From JAAFHS01 sp043751715 (GTDB taxonomy: Bacteria; Pseudomonadota; Alphaproteobacteria; Rhodobacterales; Rhodobacteraceae), in NCBI GenBank assembly GCA_043751715.1, contig JAYUZO010000137.1, positions 1 through 20,854 of the forward strand: a stretch of DNA of 20,854 nucleotides. Direction: 5' to 3'. The notes beneath the pieces were generated by a model. The model made no database searches and had not been told where the DNA came from. It saw only the letters and a list, made by a program, of their open reading frames with translations. The position numbers and the translations under genes are program-made. This document shows positions 1-7,333 of the stretch, piece after piece. The first letter of the stretch is position 1. Every line of letters begins with the position of its first letter.

Positions 1-1159
1 CCGCGATCTGCGCCTTTGATTTCCGCGCGCGTTCGGTAGCCGATTTCAGCTGCCCGCAGGCCGCCATGATATCTTCACCCCGCGGTGTGCGGATCGGGGT
101 GGCATAGCCTGCGTTGTGAATGATATCGGCAAAGGCATGAATCCGGTTGCCGCTGGAGCGTTTATACGGTGCCCCCGGCCATTCGTTGAACGGGATCAGG
201 TTCACCTTGGCCGGAATGCCGCGCAACAGGTCTACCAGTCGGTACGCGTCTTCCTTGGTATCATTCACCCCGTCCAGCATCACATATTCAAACGTGATCC
301 GTTCACTGTTGGAAAGCCCCGGATAATCGCGCAGCGCATCCAACAGCGCGGCAATGTTCCAGCGTTTGTTGATGGGAACCAGCACATCGCGCACGGCATC
401 GGTGGTGGCGTGGAATGACACTGCCAGCAGGCAGCCAATTTCCCGCGCCGTCCGCGCAATTTCCGGTACCACGCCGGATGTTGACAGCGTGATACGACGG
501 CGGCCAAGAGCAATGCCTTCGCCATCCATCACGATTTTCATCGCGTCGCGCACGTTGTCAAAGTTGTACAGCGGCTCACCCATGCCCATCAGCACAATGT
601 TGGAAATCAGCCGCGTTTCATCCTTGGGGCCTGCCACCGGCCATTCTCCCAGATCATCGCGCGCCAGCATGATCTGCCCGACAATCTCACCCGCCGTCAG
701 GTTCCGCACCAGTTTTTGCGTGCCAGTATGGCAGAACGTACAGGTCAGCGTGCAGCCTACCTGCGATGATATGCACAGCGTGCCACGGTCAGTTTCAGGG
801 ATATAGACCACCTCAACCTCATGCCCGCCCGCAATGCGCACAAGGTATTTGCGCGTGCCATCGGTGCTGATCTGGCGCGTCACAACCTCTGGCAGTTCAA
901 TCGTGAAGTTGGCCGCCAGCAGCGCGCGGTAATCTTTGGCAAGGTTGGTCATCGCCGCAAAATCACGCACGCCCCAATGGTAGACCCACTGCCAGACCTG
1001 CCCAAGGCGCATCTTGGCCTGCTTTTCCGGCGTACCCGCAGCAATCAGCGCGTCACGCAGCTGATCGCGTGTCAGGCCGATGATATTGGTCAACCCGCCC
1101 TCGGACAGTTTGCGCGGAATGGTCAGGACATCCTGGGTGATGGGGGCAATATGTTCCAT
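1..1159 (-). CDS. rlmN: 23S rRNA (adenine2503-C2)-methyltransferase RlmN, 3' end cut by window
   Basis: This is a radical SAM enzyme that methylates C2 of adenine 2503 in 23S rRNA and, in characterised homologues, adenine 37 of some tRNAs. Reading the minus strand from the ATG at 1159 gives 386 residues without a stop. The radical SAM cluster motif CxxxCxxC is visible as GCTLTCTFCHTG around position 740-760. Other family blocks follow: GMGEPLYN, GRRRITLSTSG, LAVSFHATTD and, near the end, RGEDIMAACGQL, which carries the second catalytic cysteine. The family is usually about 390-400 residues in this group, so only a few C-terminal residues are missing. There is no good Shine-Dalgarno sequence before the ATG, and a TATATG -10-like box lies 7 bases upstream, so translation may be leaderless. 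The gene is divergent from the DUF1989 gene. Identity is nearly certain. Confidence 0.96.
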   Translation of the reverse strand, partial: MEHIAPITQDVLTIPRKLSEGGLTNIIGLTRDQLRDALIAAGTPEKQAKMRLGQVWQWVYHWGVRDFAAMTNLAKDYRALLAANFTIELPEVVTRQISTDGTRKYLVRIAGGHEVEVVYIPETDRGTLCISSQVGCTLTCTFCHTGTQKLVRNLTAGEIVGQIMLARDDLGEWPVAGPKDETRLISNIVLMGMGEPLYNFDNVRDAMKIVMDGEGIALGRRRITLSTSGVVPEIARTAREIGCLLAVSFHATTDAVRDVLVPINKRWNIAALLDALRDYPGLSNSERITFEYVMLDGVNDTKEDAYRLVDLLRGIPAKVNLIPFNEWPGAPYKRSSGNRIHAFADIIHNAGYATPIRTPRGEDIMAACGQLKSATERARKSKAQIA

Positions 1160-1166
1160 GCGCGGT

Positions 1167-1195
1167 CATATAGGTGATTCTGCTGGAAAACGAAA
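1167..1195 (-). promoter_or_regulatory. Candidate rlmN promoter, possibly leaderless
   Basis: On the minus strand TATATG (1172-1167) lies 7 bases before the rlmN ATG, with a weak -35-like TTTCGT (1195-1190) 17 bases further upstream. A start site about 7 bases after this -10 box would fall at or next to the start codon. The -10 is good and the -35 is poor, so this is an inference from spacing only. Confidence 0.35.
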
Positions 1196-1239
1196 CCATT
1201 CGCTTGCAGGCTGGGCTGACAGCGAAGCTTGGAAAGCAA

Positions 1240-1830
1240 ATGACTGATATACATCTTATCCCCGCGCGGTCGGGCGTGGCGCACCGGTTGGCCAAAGATC
1301 AGACGGTGCGCATTATCAACACGCACGGCAATCAGGTGGTGGATTTCTGGGCGTTCAACGCCTTTGACCCGCGCGAATACATGGGGATGGAACATTGCCG
1401 GGCGTTCTGGACACGGCTTTACCCGGTGGTGGGTGACGGGATGATCACCAATCGTCGCAGGGCTATTCTGACGATGGTAGGTGATACGTCACCCGGCCGG
1501 CATGATACGCTGATTGCACCTTGTGACAACGAACGCTACGGCCTGCTGGGCTGCACGGCCTTCCATGACAACTGCCGGGATAACCTGCATGCGGGGCTGG
1601 CGGCACTTGGGCTGCAGATCGGCTTTACGCCAGACAGCCTGAACCTGTTCATGAACATTCCATGGCGGCAGGATGGCAGCCTTGAATGGGGCAATTGCAT
1701 CTGCAAACCGGGGGACAGCGTGACATTCCGGGCGGAGATGAATTGCATCGTGGCGATGTCGGCCTGCCCGCAGGACATGCTGCCGATCAACAATGGCATA
1801 ACGGTTGAGGCGCATTATCAGGTGGAGTGA
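1240..1830 (+). CDS. DUF1989 (urea carboxylase-associated-like) protein
   Basis: The 196-residue product belongs to the DUF1989 family. Paired family members next to urea/guanidine carboxylase have been shown to act as a carboxyguanidine deiminase. This copy stands alone, so its substrate is unknown. Family blocks seen are GNQVVDFWAFNA near residue 30, GLLGCTAFHDNC near 104, PDSLNLFMN near 132 and a C-terminal GNCICKPGD...EMNC...CPQDM block; the conserved Cys/His residues could hold a metal. An upstream in-frame codon at 1174 would add 22 residues that look non-family. I prefer the ATG at 1240, which has GGAAAG just before it. The gene is divergent from rlmN with only about 80 bases between starts. 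It is not part of a carboxylase operon here, so a deiminase role should not be assumed. Confidence 0.85.
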   Translation: MTDIHLIPARSGVAHRLAKDQTVRIINTHGNQVVDFWAFNAFDPREYMGMEHCRAFWTRLYPVVGDGMITNRRRAILTMVGDTSPGRHDTLIAPCDNERYGLLGCTAFHDNCRDNLHAGLAALGLQIGFTPDSLNLFMNIPWRQDGSLEWGNCICKPGDSVTFRAEMNCIVAMSACPQDMLPINNGITVEAHYQVE

Positions 1831-1846
1831 GGGGGTTCATGCAGAT

Positions 1847-1919
1847 AACCCTGCCCCGGACCTGATCCGGCGCCCCTGCCTGCAAAAAAGAAGCCCCGGA
1901 TCAAGTCCGGGGCGGGGTT
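1847..1919. repeat. Inverted repeat between convergent genes, possible bidirectional terminator
   Basis: Two 24-base arms, 1847-1870 and 1896-1919, are inverted copies differing at two positions and are separated by 25 bases. The right side also contains a tighter hairpin, GCCCCGGA-TCAAG-TCCGGGGC, at 1893-1913. The element sits between the convergent ends of the DUF1989 and IalB-like genes. CCGGATCAAGTCCGG-type palindromes are, from memory, common dispersed intergenic elements in alphaproteobacteria. It may end transcription from both sides, although a T-run is lacking. Confidence 0.7.
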
Positions 1920-1964
1920 GTTCCTTGTCAGATCACGCGTCCGGGCAAACCCGGCACAGCGCCG

Positions 1965-2489
1965 TTACTGGCACTGCTTTTTCGCCTCATCATTCGCTGC
2001 GGTAAAGCCGCGCAAACTGAAGCTGTCGGTCGTTTCATTGCCGCGCGCCGAACGTGCCACCAGCGTGGCATCGGTGCCGTTACGCATGGCGGCCAACAGG
2101 GCGGCATCGGCATCGGGTGATGCGGGCCATGCCCATTCGCCATCAGTGAACAGATCGAACTTGTCGGTGCCGATGGTCATGGAAACGGTCGATCCGGGCG
2201 CAAAGGGATAGCCGCCGGTAAACGAAACCTCGGCTGGCGTGCCGCCGGTGCGGTAGGTGACGAACAGCAGAATATCACTGCGGCTGACCTGCACGGGGTT
2301 GCCTTCGCGCTGTGCGGTCGATTCCTTGGGCGCCGATACGCCCCAGCATTCCTTGGGGTCGCCATCGGTAAACACGCTCCAATCCGTCAGCTGTGCGACG
2401 TTATTGGTGCTTTCCTGTGCAATAGCGCCCTGTGCCCAGACTGTGGCACAAGCGGCAATGGCCAGCCCCCGCCCGATTGCATAATTCAT
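1965..2489 (-). CDS. IalB-like (invasion-associated locus B family) exported protein
   Basis: The predicted 174-residue protein begins with a clear Sec signal peptide: MNYAIGR, then a hydrophobic Ala-rich stretch ending AIA before QES near residue 25. The mature part starts with DWSVFTDGDPKECWGVS, has a central LFVTYRTGG...VSFTGGYPFAPGS block, and ends with a cysteine two residues before the stop. This matches the IalB family of small periplasmic proteins, including the two cysteines that could pair. The upstream in-frame start at 2546 was rejected: it would place a charged extension ahead of the signal peptide, whereas 2489 has a purine-rich AAAGGGCGGG upstream. The family name comes from Bartonella; in free-living marine bacteria the role is unknown and probably not invasion. 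Confidence 0.75.
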   Translation of the reverse strand: MNYAIGRGLAIAACATVWAQGAIAQESTNNVAQLTDWSVFTDGDPKECWGVSAPKESTAQREGNPVQVSRSDILLFVTYRTGGTPAEVSFTGGYPFAPGSTVSMTIGTDKFDLFTDGEWAWPASPDADAALLAAMRNGTDATLVARSARGNETTDSFSLRGFTAANDEAKKQCQ

Positions 2490-2668
2490 GGTTTGCCCGC
2501 CCTTTTGATCCCGTGCCGCCCGACGCTTGCCACGCCTGTTGAACAAGGCTTTTCCTGTGGCGCGGGCCGTTTTTACCCGATATCCGCATCTAATGCAAAA
2601 CGGTGGTGCAGCGAAAGCCCCATGGGCACAAAATCGCGCATCTGTGACGGTTTGGAAAAGGAGAACGC

Positions 2669-3658
2669 ATGTTCAACGCAGTGCCGATGGTTGAGGTGAT
2701 CCGAGGGGGGCGGCTGGAAAGCCTGCATTGGGGCCATGCGGTGATCTGCGATGGCAAGGGTGATATCCTGCACGCATGGGGCGATCCGGCCACGATGATT
2801 TTCCCACGCTCATCCTGCAAGATGATACAGGCGCTGCCCTTGGTGGAATCCGGCACAGCGCGTGACCTTTCGCCTGCGCATCTGGCACTGGCCTGTGCCA
2901 GCCATCAGGGGGCGGCGGTGCACACGGCATTTGCGGCACGCTGGCTGGCGGATCTGGGGCTGGGCGAGGCCGATCTGCGCTGCGGGGCGCATGAACCCTA
3001 TGACCGCGCGGCACGCGATGGGCTGATTGCCGGGCATCAAGGGCCGTGCCAGTTGCACAACAATTGTTCGGGCAAACATACCGGGTTTCTGATGCAGACG
3101 CAGGCGATGAAGGCGGGGCCAGACTATACCGAAGTTGACCATCCGTTGCAGCAAGCAATCCTGCAAGCGACGAACGAAGTGACAGGTGAAGTCAGCCCCG
3201 GTTACGGGATTGATGGGTGTTCTGCGCCAAACCACGCCTGCACGCTGCACGGGCTGGGCCGCGCGATGGGCGCGTTTGCGGCGGCGTCGGATACGGGCGA
3301 TGCACGGGCACGGGCGATGGTGCGGCTGCGTGACGGCATGTTTGCGCACCCTGATCTGGTGGCAGGCGAAGGGCGGGCCTGCACCGAACTGATGCGGGCA
3401 GTGACAGAGCCGGTCGCACTGAAAACCGGGGCCGAAGCGGTGTATACGGCCATTCTGCCGCAGCGCGGCGTCGGGATTGCCGTCAAGATTGCAGATGGCA
3501 GTACGCGGGCGTCCGAGGCGGTGATTGCAGGCCTGCTGATTGATCTTGGGGTGCTGGATGCAGCACATCCTGCGGCGGTGAAACGGTTGGGGCCAACAGC
3601 GCCGAATTGCCGGGGCCTGGTGACGGGGCATGTGCAGCTGACCGCCGGGATGATGTAG
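2669..3658 (+). CDS. L-asparaginase, class 3 (Rhizobium-type / asparaginase II family)
   Basis: This enzyme hydrolyses L-asparagine to aspartate and ammonia. The 329 residues match the thermolabile Rhizobium etli-type family (Pfam Asparaginase_II), not the E. coli EcAI/EcAII fold. Key residues are in place: PRSSCK gives Ser48 and Lys51, ACASHQG gives Ser78, NNCSGKH gives Cys133 and Lys136, DGCSAPN gives Cys184, and LKTGAEAVY gives Lys252. These fit the two Ser-Lys pairs and the zinc-binding Cys/Cys/Lys set described for the R. etli enzyme; small numbering offsets are expected. No signal peptide is seen, so it should be cytoplasmic. The start is well supported by AAGGAGA about 5 bases before the ATG. 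The gene is transcribed alone and divergently from the IalB-like gene. Confidence 0.93.
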   Translation: MFNAVPMVEVIRGGRLESLHWGHAVICDGKGDILHAWGDPATMIFPRSSCKMIQALPLVESGTARDLSPAHLALACASHQGAAVHTAFAARWLADLGLGEADLRCGAHEPYDRAARDGLIAGHQGPCQLHNNCSGKHTGFLMQTQAMKAGPDYTEVDHPLQQAILQATNEVTGEVSPGYGIDGCSAPNHACTLHGLGRAMGAFAAASDTGDARARAMVRLRDGMFAHPDLVAGEGRACTELMRAVTEPVALKTGAEAVYTAILPQRGVGIAVKIADGSTRASEAVIAGLLIDLGVLDAAHPAAVKRLGPTAPNCRGLVTGHVQLTAGMM

Positions 3659-3673
3659 TGTAATCCGCCGTAG

Positions 3674-3695
3674 CGATCAGTTTGCATGCTGATCG
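3674..3695 (+). terminator. Hairpin just downstream of the asparaginase gene
   Basis: CGATCAG (3674-3680) and CTGATCG (3689-3695) form a perfect 7-base stem around an 8-base loop, 15 bases after the asparaginase stop codon. There is no T-run, so it may be an mRNA-stabilising or Rho-assisted end instead of a classic terminator. Confidence 0.45.
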
Positions 3696-3718
3696 ACAGC
3701 GGGCATCAACAGGAAAGT

Positions 3719-3754
3719 GCCCCCGCTCAACCCGGAACGGGCCTGAACGGGGGC
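3719..3754. repeat. GC-rich hairpin in the asparaginase-DUF2794 intergenic region
   Basis: GCCCCCGCTCA at 3719-3729 faces TGAACGGGGGC at 3744-3754, giving about ten pairs with one mismatch. The surrounding 3659-3928 stretch (270 bases) has no convincing gene: the open frame through it has no family-like content and is rich in Arg, Pro and Gly as expected from GC bias. The hairpin could be a dispersed palindromic element or an RNA end. Confidence 0.5.
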
Positions 3755-3894
3755 CTTCCTTGCAGCGGGGACCGCACGGGCCACGAACTGGGTGGGGGCA
3801 AGGTGCCGCAACCCGCCGGGTCAACACCCCGCATGGCACATTGATGCCGTTTGATTGCGGCGCAGGCATGATGCATTTCCGGTATTTGCATGGC

Positions 3895-3922
3895 TTGATT
3901 TGCGAAATTGTCGGCGTAAAGT
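3895..3922 (+). promoter_or_regulatory. Predicted promoter giving a leaderless DUF2794 mRNA
   Basis: TTGATT (3895-3900) and TAAAGT (3917-3922) are separated by 16 bases. The DUF2794 ATG starts only 6 bases after the -10 box, which is where transcription would begin. No Shine-Dalgarno sequence precedes the ATG. The box matches are seen directly; leaderless initiation is inferred. Confidence 0.5.
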
Positions 3923-3928
3923 TGACGG

Positions 3929-4270
3929 ATGACGGTGCAACCTCCGATCCCCTTTGCCAGCGCGACCTACGAACAGGTCTGTTTTGACCGGCGCGAGTTA
4001 TCGGCCATTCTGACAGTCTATGGCCGGATGGTGGCCATGGGTGAATGGCGCGACTACGGGCTTTCAACACTGCGGGATGTGGCGGTGTTTTCAATCTTTC
4101 GTCGTACGGCAGAAAACCCGCTGTACCGCATTGAAAAGCGCCCCAAACTGCGCAGCAAGCAGGGGATGTATGCGGTGGTTGGCATGAACGGCCAGACGCT
4201 GCGGCGCGGGCATGATCTGGCAGCGGTGCTAAAGGTGCTGGAGGCCAAGTTGATAAGGGCCGTGGAATAG
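3929..4270 (+). CDS. DUF2794 domain protein
   Basis: This 113-residue protein matches the small DUF2794 family found in alphaproteobacteria. Recognised segments are FDRRELSAILTVYGRMVAMGEWRDYG, VAVFSIFRRTAENPLYRIEKRPKLR and GMYAVVGMNGQTLRRGHDL; the single domain covers almost the whole protein. It has no signal peptide or membrane segment and no known function. The start at 3929 fits the usual family N-terminus and sits directly at the predicted transcription start. The gene converges on the NlpC/P60 gene with 57 bases between stop codons, where I see no strong terminator. Confidence 0.85.
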   Translation: MTVQPPIPFASATYEQVCFDRRELSAILTVYGRMVAMGEWRDYGLSTLRDVAVFSIFRRTAENPLYRIEKRPKLRSKQGMYAVVGMNGQTLRRGHDLAAVLKVLEAKLIRAVE

Positions 4271-4327
4271 GAGCACGCATTTTCGACGCAACTTCAGGGT
4301 GCACCGTGAATGTTCGTCAAAGATGTG

Positions 4328-5143
4328 TCACACTACCCGGCGGCGCATGTCCAAAGGCAGGCCGTCCGCTGCAATGCGCGTTACGGCATCCTGCAATCCT
4401 TCAAGGGCCACGTTCATGGCATGCCCGTTGGCGTGGATAATCTGGTCCGGGCCCGCCACCATGGCCACATGGCCCTTCCAGAACATCAGATCGCCCTGGC
4501 GGGGGGGATCCGTAACCGCCGCCCCCAGTGCCCTTTGCTGATCACTATCACCGGGGCAATCCATACCGCAGGCCATGAATGCAGCCTGCACAAGGCCCGA
4601 ACAATCCATCCCCCCTGCCCCATTGCCACCCCACAGATAGGGCACGCCCAGAAACTGCGTGGCCACGGCCACAGGATCAGCGTCCCAATCACCAATTGCG
4701 CGCAGGTGGCGCAAAGGCACAAACCCTGCATCCGTGCTGGCCCACGCGCCATCACTACGACCCACGGCAAGGCGCGTTCCATGTGACAGCCACAGCGCCG
4801 GGGCCGCCTGCACGCGCGGTTCGGGATAGGCATGGGTGGCCAGACTGTGCACCCAATGCGTGGGCGCAGGGGCAAGGTCCACATCGCCTTCGCGCAGCCA
4901 GCCGCAATAGCCACCCCGGTCAGACTGGCCAAAGACCCAGCCAGCCTGTCTGTCCACCACCACAAACCCGGTGCCCCATGGCAATTGCCGGTCCAATGCG
5001 CCACCGGCTGCGTTTCGCAGATCAGCCATCGGGGTGACCACGCGCATCGCCTCACCCGGTACAAAGCGCGCGGCATCAACTTGGCCGCGCAGGCTGTTCA
5101 GCGCAACGCAGCCCGAAAAAGGCGTTACACGGCGGTCAGCCAT
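4328..5143 (-). CDS. NlpC/P60 family cell-wall peptidase
   Basis: This is a predicted cysteine peptidase that cuts bonds in murein stem peptides. The N-terminal 150 residues look like SH3-type wall-binding modules (GTGFVVVDRQAGWVFGQ...GYCGWL; later GAWASTDAGFVPLRHL). The C-terminal NlpC/P60 domain starts near residue 158 with FLGVPYLWGG. Its catalytic Cys181 is in GMDCSGLVQ, the His225 in KGHVAMV, and the third polar residue may be His237 in IIHANGH. No signal peptide is visible, so export is unclear. The start codon lies inside the last codons of the upstream M17 aminopeptidase gene (8-base overlap, ATGGCTGA), which implies translational coupling. The same pairing is, from memory, common in Rhodobacteraceae and suggests joint peptide recycling. 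Confidence 0.92.
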   Translation of the reverse strand: MADRRVTPFSGCVALNSLRGQVDAARFVPGEAMRVVTPMADLRNAAGGALDRQLPWGTGFVVVDRQAGWVFGQSDRGGYCGWLREGDVDLAPAPTHWVHSLATHAYPEPRVQAAPALWLSHGTRLAVGRSDGAWASTDAGFVPLRHLRAIGDWDADPVAVATQFLGVPYLWGGNGAGGMDCSGLVQAAFMACGMDCPGDSDQQRALGAAVTDPPRQGDLMFWKGHVAMVAGPDQIIHANGHAMNVALEGLQDAVTRIAADGLPLDMRRRVV

Positions 5144-6521
5144 GCACCAGACCTTCGATCAGGCCAAGCACGGCGCGCGCGGCCTGCCCGACGCCGCCTT
5201 TGGGGCGGCCCGGCGCATCAGATGGCTGGTGGCCAAAAATATCAAAGTGCACATAGGGCGCGGCCACAAAGCGGCGCAGAAACAGTGCGGCGGTAATGGC
5301 CCCGGCAAAGCCCCCCGATGGGGCATTGTCCAGATCGGCAATGCCGGGTTCGATCAGGGGTTCATAGGCATTCCAGAACGGCAGGCGCCAGACCGGGTCA
5401 AAGCCTGTGGTCGCTGCAGCCTGCAGGCTGTGTGCCAATGCATCATCATCGGTGAAAAACGGGGCCAGATCGGGGCCAACGGCCACGCGCGCGGCACCGG
5501 TCAGCGTGGCCATGGATACGACCAGATCGGGTTTGTCTTCATCGGCCCAGGCCAGGGCATCAGCCAGAATCAACCGCCCTTCGGCATCGGTATTGTTGAT
5601 TTCAACTGTCAGGCCCTTGCGGGATACCAAAATATCCCTTGGCCGCATGGCATTGCCTGCGACGGCATTTTCAACGGCGGGTATGATCACACGCAGCCGC
5701 ACCGGCAGGTTCAGCGCCATCACCATCTGCGCAAGGCCCAGCACGGTGGCCGCACCACCCATATCCTTTTTCATCTGCAACATGCCGGCCGATGGCTTCA
5801 GATCCAGCCCGCCGGTATCAAAGCACACGCCCTTGCCAACCAGCGTGATGGCGGGGCCGGTGGTGCCCCATGTCATGGACAGGATGCGCGGCGCGCGGGT
5901 GGCAGCGCAGCCCACGGCATGAACCATGGGAAAGTTCTGATCCAGCAGGTCATCACCGACAATGGCACGGGTTGCCGCCCCAAACCGGGCGGCAAGCGCC
6001 ATGAAGGCATCCTGCAGTTCGGCGGGGCCCATGTCGGCGGCGGGGGTGTTGATCAGATCGCGCGTCAGGAATTCGGCCTGCGCCATGGCTTCCACGCGTG
6101 CGGCGTTGATGCCTGCGGGGGCAACCAGACGCGCCTTGGGCTTGTCAGCCTTGCCGGGGCGATAGCGGGTAAAGGCATAGGATGCCAGCAGCCAGCCAAG
6201 CGCGGCCTCAAACGCGTCAGTGCCCGTCAGCGGGCCGTCCAGCCGCCAATCACCGGCGGGCAACTGCGCCTGCGCCTTGGCCAGCCCAAACCGCAGTCGC
6301 GCGCGCGCCGCGGTTGTGCCATGGCCAACGACGGCGGCGCTTACGGTGCCGTCCGTGCTGGGCAGCAGGCAGGTTTCACCCAAGGCTGCGGCAAACCCGG
6401 TGCCATTCAGCCAGGCCTGCCAATGGGCGGGCTGCGCGCTGCGCCATGCGGGCATATCATCTGGTGTGATCACAAACAGCGGGCGGGCGGTGGTCGATGC
6501 GGGGGCAAATGAAGGAAGCAT
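5136..6521 (-). CDS. M17 leucyl aminopeptidase family protein
   Basis: This metal-dependent aminopeptidase removes N-terminal residues from peptides and has 461 residues. The C-terminal catalytic domain has the M17 ligands: VGKGVCFDTGGLDLKPS gives Lys230, Asp235 and Lys242; KKDMGG gives Asp253; and the signature NTDAEGRL at 310-317 gives Asp312, Glu314 and Arg316. The N-terminal domain (about residues 1-135) is divergent, as is usual for this family. It is a little shorter than E. coli PepA (503), so it is probably a PepB-like or 'leucyl aminopeptidase family' branch and not PepA itself. AAAGGA precedes the ATG by about 8 bases. It forms a two-gene unit with the NlpC/P60 gene. The 146 bases upstream separate it from rluA. 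Confidence 0.94.
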   Translation of the reverse strand: MLPSFAPASTTARPLFVITPDDMPAWRSAQPAHWQAWLNGTGFAAALGETCLLPSTDGTVSAAVVGHGTTAARARLRFGLAKAQAQLPAGDWRLDGPLTGTDAFEAALGWLLASYAFTRYRPGKADKPKARLVAPAGINAARVEAMAQAEFLTRDLINTPAADMGPAELQDAFMALAARFGAATRAIVGDDLLDQNFPMVHAVGCAATRAPRILSMTWGTTGPAITLVGKGVCFDTGGLDLKPSAGMLQMKKDMGGAATVLGLAQMVMALNLPVRLRVIIPAVENAVAGNAMRPRDILVSRKGLTVEINNTDAEGRLILADALAWADEDKPDLVVSMATLTGAARVAVGPDLAPFFTDDDALAHSLQAAATTGFDPVWRLPFWNAYEPLIEPGIADLDNAPSGGFAGAITAALFLRRFVAAPYVHFDIFGHQPSDAPGRPKGGVGQAARAVLGLIEGLVHG

Positions 6522-6602
6522 GGGTTGATCCTTTGATCATCGGCGCAAAGCCTAGACAATTGCAGGTTGGCCGCAAGGGTGGGCATGAAAACCGCTGCGC
6601 AT

Positions 6603-6616
6603 CCCGCCATTGCGGG
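6603..6616 (-). terminator. Small hairpin downstream of the rluA gene
   Basis: CCCGC and GCGGG form a 5-base stem with a 4-base loop in the 146-base gap between the rluA stop and the aminopeptidase start. It could help end the operon, but it is short and no long T-run follows. The rest of the gap (6522-6667) probably holds the aminopeptidase promoter; I see no gene in it. Confidence 0.3.
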
Positions 6617-6667
6617 CTGTTATTGCTGACATCCGCGAAAAGCGCGCGCCAGATCCGACAAGCGGCA

Positions 6668-7333
6668 CTAGAACGGCACGTCAGCCGCGAACGTCATCCA
6701 ATCACCCGTCACCGGATGGTGCAGTGACAGGGTTTCCGCGTGCAGCATCAGGCGCGGATGATCGTCAACTGTGTCCGCCGCATAAATCTGATCACCCAAA
6801 ATCGGATGGCCCAGCGACAGCATATGCACCCGCAACTGGTGGCTGCGCCCGGTATGCGGCTTTAGTCGCACGCGCGTTTCATCGGCGTTGCGTGCCATAA
6901 CCTGCCAGGCGGTCAGCGCGGGCTTGCCCGCCGGATCAACCTTTTGGCGCGGCCGGTAGGCCCAATCGCTGGCAAGCGGCAGATCAATGCTGCCAGCATC
7001 GGTGGCCATCACACCCCACAGGCGCGCCACATAGGTTTTGCGCGCGCGGCGTTGTTCAAATTCCTGCCCCAAAAACCCCTGCGCCGCCTTGGTGCGGGCA
7101 AAGATGATCACGCCGCTGGTGTCACAATCCAGCCGGTGCACCACCAGTGCATTCCACCGTTCGGCCTGCAACCGTGTAATCAGGCAATCCTGCCGACCTT
7201 CCAGTTTGCCGGGCACCGACAGCAGGCCTGCCGGTTTGTCCAGCACGATGATGGCGGCATCTTCATACAAGATGCGCAAAGGTGTGACAGGCGGATCATA
7301 GGCGAAATCGGCGATCAGCGATGGTTCAGACAA
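6668..7333 (-). CDS. rluA: RluA family pseudouridine synthase
   Basis: This enzyme isomerises uridine to pseudouridine in RNA. The 221 residues consist of the catalytic domain alone, without an S4 domain, as in E. coli RluA (23S rRNA U746 and tRNA U32). The active-site block HRLDCDTSGVIIFAR carries catalytic Asp69; LDKPAGLLSVPGK and LKPHTGRSHQLRVHM...LGHPILGD are the other family blocks. The start is a TTG at 7333, because no ATG or GTG occurs in a sensible position; GAAGGG lies about 8 bases upstream. It overlaps the end of the homocysteine S-methyltransferase-like gene by 8 bases, making it the last gene of the TetR-aminotransferase-decarboxylase run. The exact RNA target (RluA against other subfamilies) is inferred from length. 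Confidence 0.9.
   Translation of the reverse strand: MSEPSLIADFAYDPPVTPLRILYEDAAIIVLDKPAGLLSVPGKLEGRQDCLITRLQAERWNALVVHRLDCDTSGVIIFARTKAAQGFLGQEFEQRRARKTYVARLWGVMATDAGSIDLPLASDWAYRPRQKVDPAGKPALTAWQVMARNADETRVRLKPHTGRSHQLRVHMLSLGHPILGDQIYAADTVDDHPRLMLHAETLSLHHPVTGDWMTFAADVPF

Noticed and set aside
3682..3987. Small open frame in the gap before the DUF2794 gene
   Set aside because: It crosses the predicted promoter and the DUF2794 start in another frame, has no ribosome site and looks like random GC-rich translation.
4971..6512. Long plus-strand open frame of about 513 codons opposite the aminopeptidase gene
   Set aside because: It is antisense to a well-supported M17 gene, has Gly/Gln/Arg-rich content typical of GC-biased shadow frames, and no family motif.
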